From an uncultured Collinsella sp. (GTDB lineage Bacteria > Actinomycetota > Coriobacteriia > Coriobacteriales > Coriobacteriaceae): 49,191 bases of DNA. Numbering within the stretch: position 1 is the stretch's first letter; each line of letters begins with the position of its first letter. This document shows, in pieces, positions 9,200-17,838 of the stretch. A model generated the notes under the pieces. It was not told where the DNA came from and ran no database searches. It was given only the letters and a program-made list of their open reading frames with translations. Position numbers and translations under genes: made by a program. Location of the stretch: contig CABSMS010000002.1 of NCBI GenBank assembly GCA_902478885.1, forward strand, positions 1-49,191, read 5' to 3'.

Positions 9200-10429
9200 C
9201 TACACGCGCGTCGTATCCTTGGGGCTCATGGTCATACTCTGGAAGCGGTTCTCCATGTAGTCGTTATCAAAATACTTGCCGTAGAACTGCGCGACGGGAA
9301 TATCCGGCTCCGTGCCGTTGACGCGCTGATACCAGTAGTCGAGCGATTGCAGCGTCATGACGCCGTCGATCAGCATGATGATGGTAAAGATGACGGTGGC
9401 TGAGTAACGACTCTTCCAGGGAATCATGTTAATGAGCTTGAGCAATCTTGGCAGCAGCAGCTTGATCCAGATGAGTCCGCCCAGGCCCCACAGGCAGGCA
9501 AAGCCCGTGCAGGTACGTCCGCCCGTAAGCACGGCGAGCGGATCGGGCATGCCGAAGAGCTTCATATGCGAGTAGCTCCACGAGACCACACCGAACGAGG
9601 TCTGCATAAACCAGCCAACGAACACCTCAAAGCTTGCACCGAGCAGGGCGCTCACCAAAAAGATAATGATGGGGTTCTTTTTGTAGAAGCGGTTGAGCAC
9701 CATGGTCATGAGTACGGCACCAAATCCGTAAATGGGGCTGAAGGGGCCAAACAGCATGCCGGCGCGGTTCTGGTAGACGCCCGGGTCGTCGACCGTCATA
9801 TGCCAGATGTCCTCGGCGATCAGGCCCAGCACGCAGCAGACAAAGAATACCCAGAACAGGTTGAAGTAGTTGAGCTTGATGTAGCCTTCTCCGGTTTCAT
9901 CGCGGCCGAGCATGCCCTCGGCGGCGGCGTCGCGATCGAGCATCTCCTGCAGGCGGCGCTGCAGCTCGCGCTCCTGGCGCAGCGTGGGGTCGACGGTGGC
10001 CGAAAGCGCGATGAGGATGCCGAGCTGGATGGCAGGGCGCAGCAAGAAGGGCCCGATGCCCTGGAGCATCACGTCAACCAAAAGCTCGACGACGGTAAAC
10101 GCGATAAGGATATAGGACAGACGGGCGGCATTGCGGCGCTGGTTCTTGATGAGGTCCAGGCCAAAGATGATCAAGATGACGGCACTGGCAGCCGAGAGCA
10201 TGATGCCGGCGACAATCAGTCCGACCGCGACGAGCGTGTTGTCGCCGAGCTTGGCGGCGGCGTTGCCGTTGATGAGTGCGGTGATGACCTGCCACATAAA
10301 GGCGCCGACCGACGGGAGCGTGCCCACGCCGGACAGGATGCACAGGACGGCGTATACCTTAATGATGAGGGGGATCTTCTTGACCTCCGTGGCGCTGGGG
10401 ACGCTGGGGTCGAGTTCGTTTCGATCCAT
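9200..10429 (-). CDS. CmpB-type putative ABC-transporter membrane protein
   Basis: 409 aa from the ATG whose complement ends at 10429. AAAGG lies upstream on the minus strand; longer versions of the frame have no ribosome site and a low-complexity N-terminus. Residues about 20-190 form four or so hydrophobic helices. A polar, acidic stretch follows (LQEMLDRDAAAEGMLG), then a C-terminal membrane domain with FNLFWVFFVCCVLGLIAED, FGPFSPIYGFGAVL and CTGFACLWGLGGL. That is the signature of the family named putative ABC-transporter type IV (CmpB), whose function is not established. No ATPase gene is beside it, and it is flanked by genes on the other strand, so it is probably monocistronic. Confidence 0.75.
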   Translation of the reverse strand: MDRNELDPSVPSATEVKKIPLIIKVYAVLCILSGVGTLPSVGAFMWQVITALINGNAAAKLGDNTLVAVGLIVAGIMLSAASAVILIIFGLDLIKNQRRNAARLSYILIAFTVVELLVDVMLQGIGPFLLRPAIQLGILIALSATVDPTLRQERELQRRLQEMLDRDAAAEGMLGRDETGEGYIKLNYFNLFWVFFVCCVLGLIAEDIWHMTVDDPGVYQNRAGMLFGPFSPIYGFGAVLMTMVLNRFYKKNPIIIFLVSALLGASFEVFVGWFMQTSFGVVSWSYSHMKLFGMPDPLAVLTGGRTCTGFACLWGLGGLIWIKLLLPRLLKLINMIPWKSRYSATVIFTIIMLIDGVMTLQSLDYWYQRVNGTEPDIPVAQFYGKYFDNDYMENRFQSMTMSPKDTTRV

Positions 10430-10723
10430 ACATAACCTTTCTCGTTTTGCTGTAGGTACAAGGATACGCCGCCGACCTGCCAAAAGACAGGACGAACGTC
10501 CCAATTGCAACAATGCAAGCCCCAACGGCGGGCGAGACGCGTCGCAACGGAAGTATGCGGGAACGTCGGCCCCGAGGCGGTTGCCCAATAAAATGTTTGG
10601 CTGCAAAACGGATTATAAGCTCGGTGGGCTTTTAAAAAGCGCTGTTCATGCGCGGGAGTGCTTGTCTTGCCGTGCGTATAATAGGGCAGGTAACGCCAAA
10701 TAACGAGGCTCTGAGGGGATGCC
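10430..10723. other. Divergent spacer between CmpB-family gene and purF
   Basis: No gene seen. A TATAAT hexamer at 10677-10682, preceded by TG two bases upstream of the extended -10 position, may drive purF about 40 bases downstream. No good -35 element is seen, and I recognise no PurR box or purine riboswitch. Confidence 0.4.
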
Positions 10724-12394
10724 ATGTCTCAAGAAACCATCCGCGCGGCCGAGCGTGCCGCGGGACAGGTGAAGACCATGTCGACGTATGATCCGGACTC
10801 CGACCAGCTGCATGAGGAATGCGGCATTTTTGGTGTGTGGGCACCCGATCGCGATGTGGCTCGACTGACGTACTTTGGTCTGCGCGCGCTGCAGCATCGC
10901 GGCCAGGAATCGGCGGGAATCGCCGTGGGTGATGGCGGCACGGTTATGGTCCGCAAGGATCTGGGCCTGCTCGACCGCGTGTTCTCCAACGCCGACCTGT
11001 CGACGCTCTCCGGCCAGCTGGCCGTGGGCCACGTGCGCTATGGCACCGCCGGCGCCAAGAGCTGGGAAGCCTCGCAGCCGCACCTCTCTACCATCAATAG
11101 CGTCATTATCGCGCTCGCGCACAACGGTACTCTGGTCAACACCGACGAGCTGCGCCGCCAGCTGATCGAGCTGGGCGTGCCGTTCCTCTCCAATTCGGAT
11201 TCCGAGGTCGCGACCAAGCTTATCGGCTACTTTACTCAGCGTACAGGCCATCTGCGCGAGGGCATTCGCAAGACCATGGAGCTCGTGCGCGGCGGCTACG
11301 CCATGACGCTCATCAACGAGCAGGCGCTCTACGCATTCCGCGATCCGCACGGCATTCGTCCGCTCGTGCTGGGCAAGCTGGTGGACGAGGGCCTGGACCA
11401 AGCCGATGCCGCATCCGTTTCGCAGCTGCCCTCGCAAGACGGCGCCGCGACGGTCGACTCCGCCGTCCATGTCACGCGTGCCGGCGGCTGGGTCGTTGCT
11501 TCCGAGACCTGCGCACTCGACATCGTGGGTGCCGAGTACGTCCGTGACGTCCGTCCTGGTGAGATTTTGCGCATCAGCGCCGAGGGTCTGGTATCCGAGC
11601 AGGGCGTGCCCGCAGCCGAAGAGCCCGCCAACTGCATCTTTGAGCAGGTCTACTTTGCCCGCCCCGACTCCATTATGAACGGCAAGAGCGTCTATGCCTG
11701 CCGTTACGACATGGGTCGTCAGCTGGCACACGAGGAGCCCGTCGAGGCCGACCTGGTCATCGGCGTGCCCGACTCCGGCCTGCCGCCCGCGGAGGGGTAT
11801 TCGCACGAGAGCGGTATTCCCTTTGGCGAGGGCCTTATCAAGAACCGCTATGTGGGCCGTACGTTTATCGAGCCTACGCAGGAGCTGCGCGCCATGGGCG
11901 TGCGCATGAAGCTCAACCCGCTGCGCGACAACATCGAGGGCAAGCGCCTGGTCGTCATCGACGACTCCATCGTGCGCGGCACCACCATGGTGCAGCTCGT
12001 CAAGATGCTGCGCAACGCTGGCGCCAAGGAGATTCATATCCGCATCAACTCGCCCGAGGTCATCTGGCCGTGCTTCTACGGTATCGACACCGACGTGCAG
12101 TCGCAGCTTATCAGCGCCAACAAGACGATCGACGAGATTTGCGAGTATATCGGCGCCGATTCGCTGGCCTTCCTTTCGGTCGAGGGCCTGCTGAAGGTTA
12201 TGCCCAAGGGTGGTTACTGCGATGCGTGCTTTACCGGCCGCTACCCCGTGGCGATTCCCGAGAGCTTTGGCCGCGATAAGTTTATGGAGGGCTTTAAGCC
12301 CCGCAACCTGGATAAGCCGCTGCACTTTGACGACGACGCCGTGGTCGAGAAATACGACGACCGCAGCTGGGAAGAGGAGCACGGCGAGGCCTAA
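10724..12394 (+). CDS. purF: Amidophosphoribosyltransferase
   Basis: 556 aa; first committed step of purine synthesis, making phosphoribosylamine from PRPP and glutamine. The N-terminal 32 residues are a propeptide. C33 (ECGIFGVW) should become the N-terminal nucleophile of the Ntn glutaminase domain after cleavage. LRALQHRGQESAGI, GHVRYGT and the DPHGIRPL block are present. The C-terminal half is a type I PRTase with the PRPP loop VVIDDSIVRGTT (about 410-421). C304, C450, C499 and C502 match the four [4Fe-4S] ligands of the Bacillus-type enzyme, so the protein is expected to be oxygen-sensitive. GAGGGG lies upstream of ATG 10724; an ATG at 10778 would remove part of the propeptide. purM and purN follow. 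Confidence 0.96.
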   Translation: MSQETIRAAERAAGQVKTMSTYDPDSDQLHEECGIFGVWAPDRDVARLTYFGLRALQHRGQESAGIAVGDGGTVMVRKDLGLLDRVFSNADLSTLSGQLAVGHVRYGTAGAKSWEASQPHLSTINSVIIALAHNGTLVNTDELRRQLIELGVPFLSNSDSEVATKLIGYFTQRTGHLREGIRKTMELVRGGYAMTLINEQALYAFRDPHGIRPLVLGKLVDEGLDQADAASVSQLPSQDGAATVDSAVHVTRAGGWVVASETCALDIVGAEYVRDVRPGEILRISAEGLVSEQGVPAAEEPANCIFEQVYFARPDSIMNGKSVYACRYDMGRQLAHEEPVEADLVIGVPDSGLPPAEGYSHESGIPFGEGLIKNRYVGRTFIEPTQELRAMGVRMKLNPLRDNIEGKRLVVIDDSIVRGTTMVQLVKMLRNAGAKEIHIRINSPEVIWPCFYGIDTDVQSQLISANKTIDEICEYIGADSLAFLSVEGLLKVMPKGGYCDACFTGRYPVAIPESFGRDKFMEGFKPRNLDKPLHFDDDAVVEKYDDRSWEEEHGEA

Positions 12395-12435
12395 AGCCTG
12401 CCATGTAGGGACAGGTTTATTCTGGTAGGTTTTAC
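12395..12435. repeat. GGGACAG-core hairpin, copy 1
   Basis: Right after the purF stop: arms CCTGCCA (12398-12404) and TGGTAGG (12423-12429) flank TGTAGGGACAGGTTTATTC. It belongs to a family seen at least eight times in this window, with a constant core and arms that differ between copies. Confidence 0.7.
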
Positions 12436-12550
12436 CTGCTGTTTTGTTGATATGACGGCGTGTGCTGTTATGGCACACGCCGAAATGAACGCAACTATGA
12501 GCACCGTTTGGCGCCCGCGCGGCGGACGGTAGTGGGAGAGGAAGGCTCAG

Positions 12551-13654
12551 ATGAGCGACAGCAAGCATGTGACGTATGAGGATGCCGGCGTCGATACCGC
12601 TGAGGGCGGCCGCGCCGTCGACGCTATTAAGCAAATGGTTAAGGACACCAACCGTCCCGAGGTCATCGGCGGCATCGGTGGCTTTGGTGGTCTGTTCTCG
12701 GCCGCCGCGCTTAAGGATATGGAAGACCCGATTCTGATTAGCGGTACCGATGGCGTGGGCACCAAGCTCGTGCTCGCCCAGATCATGGACCGTCACGAGA
12801 CGGTGGGCCAGGACCTGGTCGCCATGTGCGTCAACGACATTCTGGCTTCGGGCGCCGAGCCGCTGTTCTTCCTGGACTACGTTGCCATCGGCCACATCGA
12901 GGCCGAGCACATGGCAAAGATCATCAAGGGCGTGGCCGACGGCTGCAAGCTCGCGGGCTGCGCGCTCGTGGGCGGCGAGATGGCCGAGCACCCGGGCGTC
13001 ATGGCTCCGGCCGACTACGACCTCGCCGGCTTTACCGTGGGCGTCGTCGATCGTCCCAAAATGCTCGACCCCGCGAATGTCCGTCCCGGCGACGTGATTC
13101 TGGGCCTGCCCTCCACCGGCGTGCACTCCAACGGCTACTCGCTCGTGCGCAAGGTCATCGGCGTCGACGGCATTAAGCCGGGCACGCCCGAGGCCGCCGC
13201 TAAGGCCGAGGAGCTGAGCCGCCCGCTCGAGGAGCTCGGCGGCGCATCGCTGGCCGACGCCCTGCTGGCCCCCACGCGCATTTATGTGAAGCCGATTCTT
13301 GAGCTGCTGCGCGGCGGCGCTCCGGTGCACGCTATCGCCCACATCACTGGCGGCGGTATTACCGAGAACCTTAACCGCGCGCTCGCCGACGACGTCGACG
13401 CCGTGGTCACCCGCAACGGTGTCGAGATGGGTTGGGACGTTCCGCCCGTCATCACCTACGTGTCGCGCCAGGCCGAGCTCGCGCCCAACGAGGCATGCAA
13501 GACCTTCAACATGGGCGTTGGCCTGTGCCTGATCGTCGCCCCCGAGGACGAGGCTGCCGTGACCGAGGCTCTGGTCGCGCTGGGCGAGAAGCCGTTCCGC
13601 GTGGGTGAGTGCGTCGAGGGTTCCGGTAAGGTCGTGTACTCCGATGAGCGCTAA
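12551..13654 (+). CDS. purM: Phosphoribosylformylglycinamidine cyclo-ligase (AIR synthetase)
   Basis: 367 aa, slightly longer than usual. It closes the imidazole ring, converting FGAM to AIR with ATP. The start YEDAGVDTAEG carries the conserved YxxAGVD motif. IGGFGGLF, the ATP-site signature GTDGVGTKL, MCVNDILASGAEPLFFLDY, GGEMAEHPG, the STGVHSNGYSLVR block and AHITGGGITENL follow in the family order. GAGGAAGG precedes ATG 12551. About 155 bases separate it from purF, including a hairpin repeat, so separate initiation or partial read-through is possible. Its last 11 bases overlap purN, which indicates translational coupling. Confidence 0.97.
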   Translation: MSDSKHVTYEDAGVDTAEGGRAVDAIKQMVKDTNRPEVIGGIGGFGGLFSAAALKDMEDPILISGTDGVGTKLVLAQIMDRHETVGQDLVAMCVNDILASGAEPLFFLDYVAIGHIEAEHMAKIIKGVADGCKLAGCALVGGEMAEHPGVMAPADYDLAGFTVGVVDRPKMLDPANVRPGDVILGLPSTGVHSNGYSLVRKVIGVDGIKPGTPEAAAKAEELSRPLEELGGASLADALLAPTRIYVKPILELLRGGAPVHAIAHITGGGITENLNRALADDVDAVVTRNGVEMGWDVPPVITYVSRQAELAPNEACKTFNMGVGLCLIVAPEDEAAVTEALVALGEKPFRVGECVEGSGKVVYSDER

Positions 13655-14345
13655 CGAGCAGATGGCTGCCGCCGAGGGCCTGGATTTTGTGCCCTATACC
13701 CGTCCGACCGGCACCGATACGGCCGAGCCGCTCAAGATCGGTGTGCTCATCAGCGGTTCGGGTACCAACCTGCAGGCGCTGATCGATCTGATCGCCGCCG
13801 GCAAGCTCAACGCTTCGATTGAGCTTGTGGTGTCGAGCCGTCCTTCGGCTAAGGGTTTGCAGCGCGCTGAGCGCGCGGGCATCCAGACGCTCACGCTGTC
13901 CAAGGATGTCTACGCCGACCCCATCGCCGCCGACGAGATCATCGCGCACGAGCTTCTCGAACGCGGCTGCGAGTATGTGGTCATGGCCGGCTACATGCGC
14001 ATGGTGCACACGCCGCTGCTGGCGGCGTTTCCCAACCGCGTGGTCAATCTGCATCCGGCGCTGCTGCCGAGCTTTACCGGTGCGCATGCGATCGACGATG
14101 CCTTTGCGCGCGGCGTCAAGGTAACTGGCGTGACCGTGCATTTTGCCAACGAGATCTACGACAACGGTCCTATCATCGCCCAGCGTGCGCTGGCTGTTGA
14201 GGAGGGCTGGGATGTCGACACGCTCGAGGAACACATCCACGCGATTGAGCACGTGCTGTATCCCGAGGTTGTGCAGATGCTCGCCGACGGCCGCGTCCAC
14301 GTGCTGGAAAGCGGCAAGGTCGCAATTGACGCGCCTCGCGGCTAG
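13644..14345 (+). CDS. purN: Phosphoribosylglycinamide formyltransferase (GAR transformylase, folate-dependent)
   Basis: 233 aa. It transfers formyl from 10-formyl-THF to GAR. After a short extension comes IGVLISGSGTNLQALIDL. The catalytic residues are all present: N135 and H137 in NLHPALLPSF and D173 in EIYDNGPII; the 38-residue distance between N and D equals that of the E. coli enzyme. The start overlaps the end of purM by 11 bases (ATG 13644 inside the purM stop region). There is no strong ribosome site, so coupled translation is likely. About 30 extra N-terminal residues lie before the fold. Confidence 0.95.
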   Translation: MSANEQMAAAEGLDFVPYTRPTGTDTAEPLKIGVLISGSGTNLQALIDLIAAGKLNASIELVVSSRPSAKGLQRAERAGIQTLTLSKDVYADPIAADEIIAHELLERGCEYVVMAGYMRMVHTPLLAAFPNRVVNLHPALLPSFTGAHAIDDAFARGVKVTGVTVHFANEIYDNGPIIAQRALAVEEGWDVDTLEEHIHAIEHVLYPEVVQMLADGRVHVLESGKVAIDAPRG

Positions 14346-14377
14346 CGGCGCACAGTACAATTTAGCCGAGTAGTCAG

Positions 14378-14418
14378 GGTGGTCATTGGCGCCAAGGCGC
14401 GCGTGGCCACCTTTTGTT
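14378..14418 (+). terminator. Terminator of the purM-purN transcript
   Basis: GGTGGTCA pairs with TGGCCACC (one G:U) around a GGCGCC-containing loop, followed by CTTTTGTTTT. Confidence 0.8.
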
Positions 14419-14423
14419 TTGGG

Positions 14424-14452
14424 TAGTCATCGGGGACGGTCTTTAACGACTA
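14424..14452. repeat. GGGGACGG-core hairpin, copy 2
   Basis: TAGTC and GACTA arms enclose a GGGGACGG core followed by TCTTTAA. Same layout as the other GGGACAG hairpins, with one core change. Confidence 0.5.
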
Positions 14453-14497
14453 GTCATTCGAGAACGTCGCAGGTGACTAGGTGAGAGAGGTGAGCGC

Positions 14498-14962
14498 ATG
14501 GCGGATAACGAAGCGCTGTTTACGCCTGAGCTGGTGTTTTTTGATTGGGAGTGTGCGACGCCGGATGAGGTGTTTGCACGGCTCGAGGGCGAGCTTGCAC
14601 CACGTGGCTACATTGCCGACGGTTGGCTCGACGCCGTTCGCACGCGCGAGGATGCCTATCCCACGGGTCTTGCTATGCCGGCGGCAAACATTGCCATTCC
14701 GCATACCGATCCGGGGTTTGTGGCCAAGCCCTATATCGCGGTGGTGAAGCCCGCCGCGCCCGTGACATTCAACGCTATGGCTGGCATGGGCGCTCCGGTG
14801 CCGGCGCAGATCGTCATCAATCTGGGCATCGCCGAGCCGGGCGGCCAGGTCGAGGCCCTGCAGGCGCTCATGAACATCTTTATGGACGCCGATGCCGCAG
14901 CCGACGTGCTCGGCCAAACCACGCCGCAGGGCATGGTCGACGCCATCCGCCGCCACTTCTAA
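14498..14962 (+). CDS. Orphan PTS EIIA domain protein (fructose/galactitol type)
   Basis: 154 aa. PTS EIIA proteins accept phosphate from HPr on a histidine and pass it to EIIB. The active-site motif AIPHTDP is present with H69; the preceding LAMPAANIAIPHTD context and the later VINLGIAEPGGQVEALQALM region fit the PtsN/FruA/GatA fold. No EIIB or EIIC gene is adjacent, so it may serve a transporter encoded elsewhere or act as a regulator. GAGAGAGGTG precedes ATG 14498. It lies between a terminator and a repeat-rich gap, so it is probably transcribed alone. Confidence 0.85.
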   Translation: MADNEALFTPELVFFDWECATPDEVFARLEGELAPRGYIADGWLDAVRTREDAYPTGLAMPAANIAIPHTDPGFVAKPYIAVVKPAAPVTFNAMAGMGAPVPAQIVINLGIAEPGGQVEALQALMNIFMDADAAADVLGQTTPQGMVDAIRRHF

Positions 14963-14974
14963 GGTGGGGCTGAG

Positions 14975-15064
14975 TCGGCACTTGGGGACTGTCCCTAACT
15001 GCCGGCTGCCAGAGCTGTCCCCTTTGCACCAAAATGGTGCAGATTAACCTGTCCCCAATGCACC
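14975..15064. repeat. GGGGACAG-core hairpins, copy 3
   Basis: On the minus strand, GGTGCA (complement of 15059-15064) and TGCACC (complement of 15036-15041) enclose TTGGGGACAGGTTAATC. Just before it (14978-15020) lie a second half-element containing CTTGGGGACTGTCCC and a third with AGCTGTCCCC, so the gap looks like a small pile of these units. Confidence 0.6.
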
Positions 15065-15132
15065 AAGCGTGCCGCGGGGGCTGCGTTGTGACACAATGGC
15101 GTTTGTTCGATTCGTTATGCGAAAGGCCAACT

Positions 15133-16353
15133 ATGGCAAATAAGAAAAAGAACTCCGAGGCCGCGCCGACGCCCGAGCAGCAGGCCCGCGCTGCCTCCAG
15201 CTCTCGCAAGAAGCAGCGCAAGACGTACGTGTCTAAGACCGTCAAGATCGTCCTGGTGGTCATCGGCGTGCTGGCGATGCTGCTTTCCGTCTCGGCGATG
15301 GCGTGCTCCGGCCTTATGTCGCAGGCCGAGGACACCTCGGGCTACAAGCTGACCGGCGGTGTTGCTGCAACTATCAACGGCACCAACCTCACCGAGGACA
15401 CCGTGACCAAGCAGATCATGAGCATGCGCACGTCCTACGGCTACACCAAGGACAAGGACTGGGCGCAGTACCTGGTCGACAATGACCTCACGCCCAAGAA
15501 GTACCGCAAGCAACTCATCGACTCCTACACGCAGCAGATTCTGCTTCAACAGGCACAGAAGGAGAACGGCGTGACGGTGTCGGACGAGGAGGTCGAGAAG
15601 GCTTGGAAGGACGCGTGCAAGAGCGCGGGCGGTGCCAAGGCCTTTAAGAAGACCCTCAAGACCTACGGCTATACCGAGGACACCTACAAGGATTCGCTCA
15701 AGGAGAGCCTGGCGCAGCAGAAACTCAAGGATGCCGTGGCGCCCACCAGCAAGCCCAAGGACAGCGAGATCGTCGATTACATCAACGAGAACCTGTCTAA
15801 CTACAACGATGCTCGCCGCTCGTCGAACATCCTGATCAAGGTTGATTCCGACGCTTCCGACGAGGACAAGGCTGCCGCCAAGGCCAAGGCACAGGAGTGT
15901 CTGGACAAGATCAACTCCGGTGAGCTGAGCTTTGAGGACGCCGTTGAGCAGTACTCCGAGGACACCGGTTCCAAGGAGAAGAAGGGCGATGTGGGCTGGG
16001 ATAAGCTCACCACTTTCGTCGACAGCTACCAGACGGCGCTCGAGGGGCTCAACAAGGGCGACGTGAGCGAAGTCGTCGAGTCGACCTATGGTTACCACAT
16101 CATCAAGTGCACCGACTACTTCCATGTCGATAATCAGGTCGATGACATCAACCAGGTGCCCAAGGCCATCAAGAAGTACGTTTCCAATGTGGTGAAGACG
16201 CAAGCGGCCAGCACCGCGTACAGCGAGTGGCTGGAGCAGTACAAGAAGGATGCCGACATCACCGTTAACCCCATGCCCAAGGACGTGCCGTACAACGTCA
16301 GCCTGAAGGGCGTCACCAAGAGTTCGACCGACGATTCGTCGACGACTGAGTAA
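15133..16353 (+). CDS. Membrane-anchored parvulin-type peptidyl-prolyl isomerase / foldase (PrsA/SurA-like)
   Basis: 406 aa from ATG 15133, preceded by GAAAGG. A longer frame upstream runs through repeat DNA and was not used. A long Lys/Arg-rich cytoplasmic start is followed by one hydrophobic helix (IVLVVIGVLAMLLSVSAMAC, about 39-58). C58 could be lipidated, but the lipobox is weak (AMAC), so it may simply be a signal anchor. A SurA-N-like helical region (about 75-215) covers VTKQIMSMR and VSDEEVEKAW. The parvulin domain (about 230-330) shows ARRSSNILIKV, AVEQYSEDTGSKEKKGDVGW and VVESTYGYHIIK. Likely role: folding of exported proteins outside the membrane. Confidence 0.88.
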   Translation: MANKKKNSEAAPTPEQQARAASSSRKKQRKTYVSKTVKIVLVVIGVLAMLLSVSAMACSGLMSQAEDTSGYKLTGGVAATINGTNLTEDTVTKQIMSMRTSYGYTKDKDWAQYLVDNDLTPKKYRKQLIDSYTQQILLQQAQKENGVTVSDEEVEKAWKDACKSAGGAKAFKKTLKTYGYTEDTYKDSLKESLAQQKLKDAVAPTSKPKDSEIVDYINENLSNYNDARRSSNILIKVDSDASDEDKAAAKAKAQECLDKINSGELSFEDAVEQYSEDTGSKEKKGDVGWDKLTTFVDSYQTALEGLNKGDVSEVVESTYGYHIIKCTDYFHVDNQVDDINQVPKAIKKYVSNVVKTQAASTAYSEWLEQYKKDADITVNPMPKDVPYNVSLKGVTKSSTDDSSTTE

Positions 16354-16407
16354 TCATGGGGCGGCGCTCGTGTGAGTGCCGTCCGCACTATTGAGGAGGA
16401 TTTGCAG

Positions 16408-16851
16408 ATGACCAACGAAGAGCTGCAGAAGGAAATGATTGCGGCCATGAAGGCCAAGGACAAGGTTCGCCTGTCCATCATTCGCCAGGTCAAGGCCGAG
16501 GTGAAGAATATCGAGGTCAACGAGCGCCGCGATGTGACCGAGGAAGACGTCAACAGCATGATCAAGCGTCTGATCAAGCAGACGAGCGAGACGCTGGAGA
16601 TGTCCATCAAGGCCGGCACCGACCAGGAGCGTACCGACAACCTGACCGAGCAGGTTAAGATTCTGGAGAGCCTGCTGCCCGCGCAGGTTTCGGGCGAGGA
16701 GCTCGAGGCTCTGATCGAGCAGGTTATCGCCGAGCTGGGTGCCACGTCCAAGAAGCAGATGGGCCAGGTTATGGGTGCCCTGGGCAAGGCCACCGGCGGC
16801 AACTTCGATAAGCCGGCCGCGGCAAAGATCGTCGGCGCAAAGCTTGCGTAA
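16408..16851 (+). CDS. GatB/YqeY domain protein
   Basis: 147 aa from ATG 16408, with GAGGAGG seven bases upstream; this is preferred to a longer frame from 16372. It is a helical YqeY-type protein: LQKEMIAAMKAKDKVRLSIIR at the start, then DVTEEDVNSMIKRLIKQ, and a C-terminal GATSKKQMGQVMGAL followed by G-rich GGNFDKPAAAKIV. The C-terminal half resembles the tRNA-binding tail of GatB amidotransferase subunits, so a link to tRNA metabolism has been suggested for the family, but the role is unproven. It lies 54 bases after the foldase gene and is probably co-transcribed. Confidence 0.9.
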   Translation: MTNEELQKEMIAAMKAKDKVRLSIIRQVKAEVKNIEVNERRDVTEEDVNSMIKRLIKQTSETLEMSIKAGTDQERTDNLTEQVKILESLLPAQVSGEELEALIEQVIAELGATSKKQMGQVMGALGKATGGNFDKPAAAKIVGAKLA

Positions 16852-16879
16852 GGCCCGAGCGGTACATAGTTGATGTTGA

Positions 16880-16912
16880 GGGGGCGTGGCCGTCATGGTC
16901 GCGCCCCTTTTT
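16880..16912 (+). terminator. Terminator after yqeY
   Basis: GGGGCGTGGCC / GGTCGCGCCCC hairpin with two imperfect positions, followed by TTTTT. Confidence 0.75.
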
Positions 16913-16922
16913 GCTGGGCTGG

Positions 16923-16994
16923 GCACTCATTGGGGACAGACTTAAATGAGTGCCTACTCATTGGGCACTCATTTAAGTCTGTCCCCAATGAGTG
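16923..16994. repeat. GGGGACAG-core hairpins, head-to-head pair (copies 4 and 5)
   Basis: GCACTCATTGGGGACAG... (16923-16953) is followed by its own inverse (16966-16994), separated by a 12-nt spacer. Each unit has CACTCATT/AATGAGTG arms around the GGGGACAG core, and the two units together make a near-perfect inverted repeat of about 29 bp. Confidence 0.85.
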
Positions 16995-17098
16995 GGTGGA
17001 AGGTTGCGGGTTCTTTACGGGAATGTGGTGTGGGCTGCGGAAACGTGGTTCTTTCCGTACAATAGTTCAACTCGTGTAAACGCAGGGAAGGGACATTC

Positions 17099-17830
17099 AT
17101 GGCAGACATGATCGAGATCAAGCATCTCAACAAGTACTTTGGCGACCTGCATGTGCTCAAAGATATCAATCTCACCGTCAAGCGCGGCGAGAAACTCGTA
17201 ATGATCGGGCCTTCCGGTTCGGGTAAGTCGACGCTCATCCGTTGCGTCGATTATCTGGAGGAGCCCACGTCGGGCGAGGTCGTCATCGACGGTACGCCGC
17301 TCACCAAAAAGAATCACCTGGAGATGGCTCGCAAGTATAGTTCTATGGTGTTTCAGCAGTTCAACCTGTATCCCAACATGACGGTGCTCGGCAACCTGAC
17401 GCTCGCGCCCATCAAGCTGCAAAAGAAGAGCAAAGAGGAGGCGACCGAGATCGCCATCGCCGCGCTCAAGCGCGTCGGCATGGCGCATAAGGCCGGCGAG
17501 TATCCGCAGAACCTCTCGGGTGGTCAGCAGCAGCGCATCGCCATCGCCCGTGCCCTGTGCACCAAGCAGCCCATCATCCTGTTTGACGAGCCGACCTCGG
17601 CGCTCGACCCCGAGATGGTCCAGGAAGTCCTGGACGTTATGATTGAGCTCGCGCAGGAGGATATCACCATGATCTGCGTGACGCATGAGATGGGCTTTGC
17701 GCGCCAGGTGGCCGACCGCGTCATCTTTATGGAGGACGGCCGCATTCTGGAGGAGGGCACGCCTGAGCACTTCTTCGATAACCCCGAGAACCCGCGCTGC
17801 CGTGAGTTCCTGTCTAAGATTCTGCACTAG
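17099..17830 (+). CDS. Polar amino acid ABC transporter, ATP-binding protein
   Basis: 243 aa, GlnQ/HisP type. Walker A GPSGSGKST (about 39-47), the Q-loop in VFQQFNLYPNMTVLGNL, the ABC signature LSGGQQQRIAIARAL (about 140), Walker B IILFDEPTSALDPEM and the switch histidine in CVTHEMGFA are complete. AGGGAAGGGA precedes ATG 17099. It heads a four-gene unit with receptor (8 bases downstream) and two permeases, so it powers import of an amino acid. The substrate cannot be read from the sequence. Confidence 0.95.
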   Translation: MADMIEIKHLNKYFGDLHVLKDINLTVKRGEKLVMIGPSGSGKSTLIRCVDYLEEPTSGEVVIDGTPLTKKNHLEMARKYSSMVFQQFNLYPNMTVLGNLTLAPIKLQKKSKEEATEIAIAALKRVGMAHKAGEYPQNLSGGQQQRIAIARALCTKQPIILFDEPTSALDPEMVQEVLDVMIELAQEDITMICVTHEMGFARQVADRVIFMEDGRILEEGTPEHFFDNPENPRCREFLSKILH

Positions 17831-17838
17831 GCGCGGTG

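Noticed and set aside
10646..13342. Long antisense open frame over purF-purM (about 898 codons)
   Set aside because: It mirrors the G/C-rich third positions of purF and purM on the other strand, has no ribosome site, no recognisable domain and a His/Arg/Ala-rich composition.
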